From: Tachypleus tridentatus
Taxonomy: Eukaryota; Arthropoda; Merostomata; Xiphosura; Limulidae
NCBI RefSeq assembly: GCF_004210375.1
Contig: NW_027467782.1
Coordinates: forward strand, 20,997,276 to 21,061,275
DNA length: 64,000 nucleotides
Direction: 5' to 3'
The translations under genes and the position numbers were made by a program. The notes beneath the pieces were generated by a model that searched no databases, was not told the DNA's origin, and was given only the letters and a program-made list of their open reading frames with translations. Below are positions 60,660-64,000 of this stretch, piece after piece (the first letter of the stretch is position 1; each line of letters begins with the position of its first letter).

Positions 60660-60780
60660 TGTTTGTTATTAAACACAAAAATTCACAAAGGGTTATCTGT
60701 GTTCTGCCCACCATGGGTATCAAAGCCCGATTTCTTGTGGTATAAGTCCGCCGACATTCCACTGTGCTACTGGGGGAATC
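60660..60780 (-). mobile_element. SINE family B
   Basis: 'gttattaaacacaaaaattc', 'gggttatctgtgttctgccc', 'accatgggtatcaaagcccg' and 'gtgctactgggggaa' on the plus strand are the complement of family B. Confidence 0.65.
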
Positions 60781-61099
60781 ACAGAGGGTTCTTGCCTTCA
60801 TAATATTTATCTTTTGCCATTACTGAAAAAACCTACAATAACTTCAGAATATATTTCACGGTATCACTGACCATTAGATACCACTTTGGAGAGCTAATTA
60901 TTAGAATATTTTAGAATAGGCCTTTGCAGTTATAACTCTGAGTGTAAGTTGTAGAACAGTCTTTCATTGCAGTTATAACTTTGAAAATGAGTTATCAGTT
61001 CGAGAATGATACCTGTAATATTACCCCACCTTTAAATAATCTAAAAACGTCATTTTTGTATAAACATTTATTTACAATAAAAGGAATACAACATTAAAA

Positions 61100-61260
61100 T
61101 CATTGCAACTTCTCTTTGTTGACATGAAAATGACATAAGAATGTCGAAATGTTGTTCTTCACTTTACTTTACTTAAAGTTTCAATACTCGTACCAGCCAT
61201 CTTGATAATACATTTTTACTTCAAGTGGATTTTTCGTTATCACGGACAATAAATAGTTAT
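61100..61260 (+). mobile_element. Penelope-like element end
   Basis: A hammerhead-like motif (61,123-61,150) is followed by 'ttcaatactcgtaccagcca', 'atacatttttacttcaagtg' and 'gatttttcgttatcac', the reverse complement of the repeat at 6,685-6,750 and 4,361-4,415. No reverse transcriptase nearby. Confidence 0.5.
61123..61150 (+). ncRNA. hammerhead-ribozyme-like motif
   Basis: ATGAAAA, then tGACAT-aaga-ATGTC (perfect 5-bp stem II), then GAAATGTTGTTC. The GAAA box is intact and the first box has changed from CUGANGA to AUGAAAA. The perfect stem II suggests that this copy or its parent was once under selection to fold. Confidence 0.45.
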
Positions 61261-61860
61261 TAAAAACAGGACTAGCCATAAAAAGATTTCACATATGTTT
61301 CGGTATCTGTGTAAAGTGTTGTAACATTGTATTCATTTCAATCGTAAATACTCTATTTTATTACAGACATTAGAGTAGCCTATTTTTCGGAAAGTCAGTG
61401 TTAAAATTCCGTAGTTTTTAATGTCGATAATGATTTCAGAGATATAACATGAAATAATTCAGAAATGAAATAAATTTTATAATATTGTTCAGATTGTTGG
61501 TACAAAATAAATTTCTGTTTAAAATTAACTTTACTAGAGTGTTGCTTCATACAAGTTCACATAAACCTCGTTCATGCGAATGTATATAAATAATTTGTGT
61601 ATCTAGTAAAAATAGAAATAAAATTTATTAACTGAGCGTTTTCTATTATTTACAGGGAGAAAAAACAATCTTGTATTATTTGGTGGTTATGTCACAAGTT
61701 CATGAAGAAATCTACCACACGAAGTATTATACAGATATTAAGGTATACACTCAATGTCTTTCAAGGTTTTTGTGTAAAATATTTGATTTTTATAGAAGGA
61801 TCTCTACCTTTCATAGTTTGGACCAACAGAAAGAATTAATTCATTAAATATTCATAAAGG
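61261..61860. other. no firm feature
   Basis: AT-rich. At 61,657-61,740 an acceptor-like 'ctattatttacag' precedes an open stretch reading VVMSQVHEEIYHTKYYTDIK followed by gtatac, a possible small exon upstream of the WH1/CRIB pseudogene. Not enough to call. Confidence 0.25.
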
Positions 61861-61889
61861 AAAAAAAGATTTCAAATAATGGCATAAAC

Positions 61890-62769
61890 ATGGAAATGTC
61901 TGATCATGTGTCAAATATTCAACATACTTCTTGTGAAAAAGATGACTTTGTGGAATCGTGTTCAGAAAATAGAACTTTCAATATTCCAGATACGAACTAT
62001 TCAGATAATATCATCTACTCAGAAGCTTCACACGAACCATCTTCCAAAGAAAAGGTAGCCGGACAAAACTGACAGAAAAATATGATACCCTGGGCCGAAT
62101 TAATGTAGAGGACACAGATAAAAGTATCAGTTGCGGTTCTTTCGACGATGCGGATTTTCGACAAGATTTAGAAGATGAATGAAATAACATATGCAGCGAA
62201 TTGACATAGCCCAAGTCGAAACGGTTTTTCGTAGCCACAAAACATTTGTGTTTGTGTTCCAGTGTCTGGCCAATCTGTTTTTCAGAAAGCCAGAGGAAGA
62301 ATGGCAGTTAGCCCTGACAGGTATCCCTGTCCTGCTGTTTGATAAAGGAGAAACGAGAGCACGAACTAAAGGAAGACTAAAACTGGTCCTCGCCGAAAAA
62401 GGCACAGGTTTCATTCTTTGACATGATATCATTGACAGTTTGACGAACTACGAGGCCCAAGATAATACTTTTCACACCATGTTCCTTTCCACCGATCACA
62501 GCCAAATGGGTGGTTTCAGTTTCGAAAACAAAACAGCTGCCAGACAGTTTCACGAACAAGTCGACCTACTGACGTCGGATCCTCTCAATATTTCTTTATC
62601 CGTTCCTAAAGCTAAAGGGAAAAATTCCAGGAAGTTGGAAAAAATAAAAGTTACCTTAAAATGTGATATTTCTCTTCCTTGCTGTTTCGAACACGTCACA
62701 AGTATTGATATTAGAGACAAAGAGCAATTCTATACGCTGACGAATTTAGTTAGTGCAAGGGAAATCTAA
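61890..62769 (+). pseudogene. WH1/CRIB-like (WASP-like fold) protein, broken
   Basis: Collinear pieces on the plus strand: an acidic N-terminal part from ATG 61,890; then FVFVFQCLANLFFRKPEEEW, LALTGIPVLLFDKGETRART, LVLAEKGTGFI, then TFHTMFLSTDHSQMGGFSFE, NKTAARQFHEQV, which together look like a WH1/PH-type domain; and KVTLKCDISLPCCFEHVTSI, resembling a CRIB motif (ISxPxxFxH). WASP-type proteins join WH1 and CRIB to link Cdc42/Rac to actin, so a cytoskeletal role is inferred. Lesions: frameshifts near 62,060 and 62,203, TGA at 62,180-62,182 and at 62,419-62,421, beyond which the same frame continues. About 880 bases without an intron: a retrocopy or one long exon. No poly-A tail seen. Confidence 0.65.
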
Positions 62770-63048
62770 AAAGGTATTAGAGCAATCTGTTCATGAGTAG
62801 ACGTCCATTGGGACCAATAGTCCCTTTCCTCATGGAGACCAAATTAATGTAGAATGCCCGTACTTAATTATTATTAGACTAAAATGTTTTGATGTTTCGC
62901 CGATATCGTAAAAAGGATTTCTGAACAGTATTAGCACTAGTGTGACGCTCGTATGATGACAATTTTTATATTAAATGTGCAAAGTGGAGAATGGTAATTC
63001 GAACAGTATGTACAAGTCCGTTAAGAATCGCTGTGTATTTGTGATTTC
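62770..63048. other. no feature seen
   Basis: Nothing recognised between the pseudogene and the SINE. Confidence 0.4.
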
Positions 63049-63058
63049 TTTCTTTCAG

Positions 63059-63321
63059 GGCCTGGCATGGCCTAGCGCTTTAAGGCGTGCGCTTCGTAAT
63101 CTGAGGGTCGCGGGTTCGCGCCAAACATCCTCGCCCTCCCAGCCGTGGGGGGCGTTATAATGTGACGGTCAATCCCACTTTTCGTTGATAAAAGAGTAGC
63201 CCAAGAGTTGGCGGTGGGTGGTGATGACTAGCTGCCTTCCCTCTAGTCTTACACTGCTAAATTAGGGACGGCTAGCACAGATAGTCCTCGAGTAGCTTTG
63301 TGCGAAATTCCAAAACAACAA
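63059..63321 (+). mobile_element. tRNA-derived SINE family A with 11-base duplication
   Basis: Head 'gggcctggcatggcctagcg', 'gtcgcgggttcgcgcc' (slightly shortened B-box flank), then the full body and 'tgcgaaattccaaaacaaca' tail. Duplication ctttctttcag at 63,048-63,058 and 63,322-63,332. Close in sequence to the 8.2 kb copy, so young. Confidence 0.9.
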
Positions 63322-63340
63322 CTTTCTTTCAGAACATGTG

Positions 63341-63407
63341 GGCCCGACATGGCCAAGCGCGTAAGGCGCGCGACTCGTAATTCGAGGGTCGCGGGTTCGC
63401 GCCCGCC
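63341..63407 (+). mobile_element. SINE family A, tRNA head only
   Basis: 'gggcccgacatggccaagcg' to 'gggttcgcgcccgcc', then the sequence switches directly to a hAT transposase fragment. The head keeps A and B boxes, but the SINE body is absent. The opposite of the tail-only copy at 461. Confidence 0.75.
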
Positions 63408-63838
63408 AAACAATGATTGCTTACGCTGGCACAATGACTGATTCGGCCTCCGTATGCGCTTTCTTGCATTTTGCCAACAATTGAACAACAACTTGCAATC
63501 AATTCTTTTTCGGGCAGCTTCATCTGTTTCACAAGCTTCCTTGATCGCTCATGTTGTTGAGCCGCGAGATTCTTGAAGTAATCTTTTGGTTTATCCTTCA
63601 CAGATTAATGCTTTGTTTCCAAGTGTCTCTTCAGTTTGCCAGGAACAAACACCTCGTTCGATAAAGCTGCATTGGAGAGTAGGCAAAATGGTAATTGAGA
63701 ATGTTCCGATTCCAAAGCGTTTTTGTACTTTCGTTTGATTTCTTGCTTTTGATTCAACAAATTCTCCTTTGCAGCACCAGATTTACTTAAAATTTTTTTC
63801 ATGGATAAATGATAAGCTAATTCATACACGATAAGCAC
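63408..63838 (-). pseudogene. hAT transposase N-terminal fragment (ZBED5/FAM200-like), broken
   Basis: On the minus strand: QLPFCLLSNAALSNEVFVPG, then KLKRHLETKH, the degenerate BED-type zinc finger (F/C..C...LSNE...P.KLKRHLETKHP), a TAA at 63,605-63,607 in place of the usual P/L, then VKDKPKDYFKNLAAQQHERS and LPEKELIASCCSIVGKM. After about 63,465 the frame shifts, and 'AHTEAESVIVPA' follows in another frame. This is the start of ZBED5/ZBED8/FAM200-like hAT transposases. The first finger Cys is also uncertain. It is cut off at 63,408 by the SINE head. Confidence 0.8.
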
Positions 63839-64000
63839 GAATTTCTGCAGTTGATATAAAATTCCTACCTACAGAGAAGTAGCTGTAGCTTACCGCAGAA
63901 TGAGAACGTGTTCCAGAAAGCAGTTTGATTGTTTGATGCATCATTTATAACGTACGAAGCGCTTTTTATGCATAATAAAAATTCACTGTTAATTCATACC

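Overview
The window is eukaryotic, AT-rich and gene-poor, and repeats dominate it. Intron-split exons, tRNA-headed SINEs, hAT and piggyBac remnants, LINE, Penelope-like and DIRS-like retroelements, and arthropod-like host exons together suggest an arthropod. I lean to a chelicerate, perhaps a horseshoe crab, because the SINE set looks familiar from such genomes; that is inference and no search was run. A 500-base run of N (27,589-28,088) is an assembly gap.

No intact protein-coding gene was found. Three host genes survive as decayed copies. (1) An SLC4-type bicarbonate transporter on the + strand, 10.8-17.0 kb, has four recognisable exons with stops and frameshifts and holds a DIRS-like fossil (13.86-16.48 kb) where several exons should be. 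(2) An axonemal-type dynein heavy chain on the + strand, 28.5-43.9 kb, has six recognisable exons with conserved splice sites, but also stops, frameshifts and a missing block of several hundred codons; a second, longer DIRS-like fossil (34.29-39.28 kb) sits in one intron. (3) A WH1/CRIB-like protein on the + strand, 61.9-62.8 kb, lies in one uninterrupted block with stops and frameshifts. The first two keep their introns, so they are duplicated copies and not retrocopies. A possible further gene lies on the - strand at 18.7-24.6 kb and is seen only as short splice-bounded exons.

Layout: 0-4.3 kb, AT-rich with SINE pieces, including a SINE reduced to its tail between 37-base repeats; 4.36-7.3 kb, a cluster of Penelope-like ends with hammerhead-ribozyme-like motifs beside a hAT transposase tail; 8.2-8.5 kb, a well-preserved SINE; 10.8-17 kb, SLC4 pseudogene; 18.7-24.6 kb, possible minus-strand exons, a degenerate 43-base minisatellite and a 50-base tandem repeat; 25.1-27.6 kb, unassigned repeat-like DNA up to the gap; 28.1-28.4 kb, a 172-base tandem repeat touching the gap; 28.5-43.9 kb, dynein pseudogene with a LINE (29.5-30.6 kb), SINEs, DIRS and a piggyBac scrap; 44.3-48.7 kb, a third DIRS-like fossil; 48.9-58.4 kb, SINE insertions in otherwise featureless DNA; 61-64 kb, Penelope end, WH1/CRIB pseudogene, SINEs and a hAT N-terminal fragment.

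The most interesting signals are the recurring hammerhead-like motifs (five candidates, one enclosed in a 35-base-armed foldback) and the concentration of intron-bearing decayed genes, which would fit gene loss after a large duplication.
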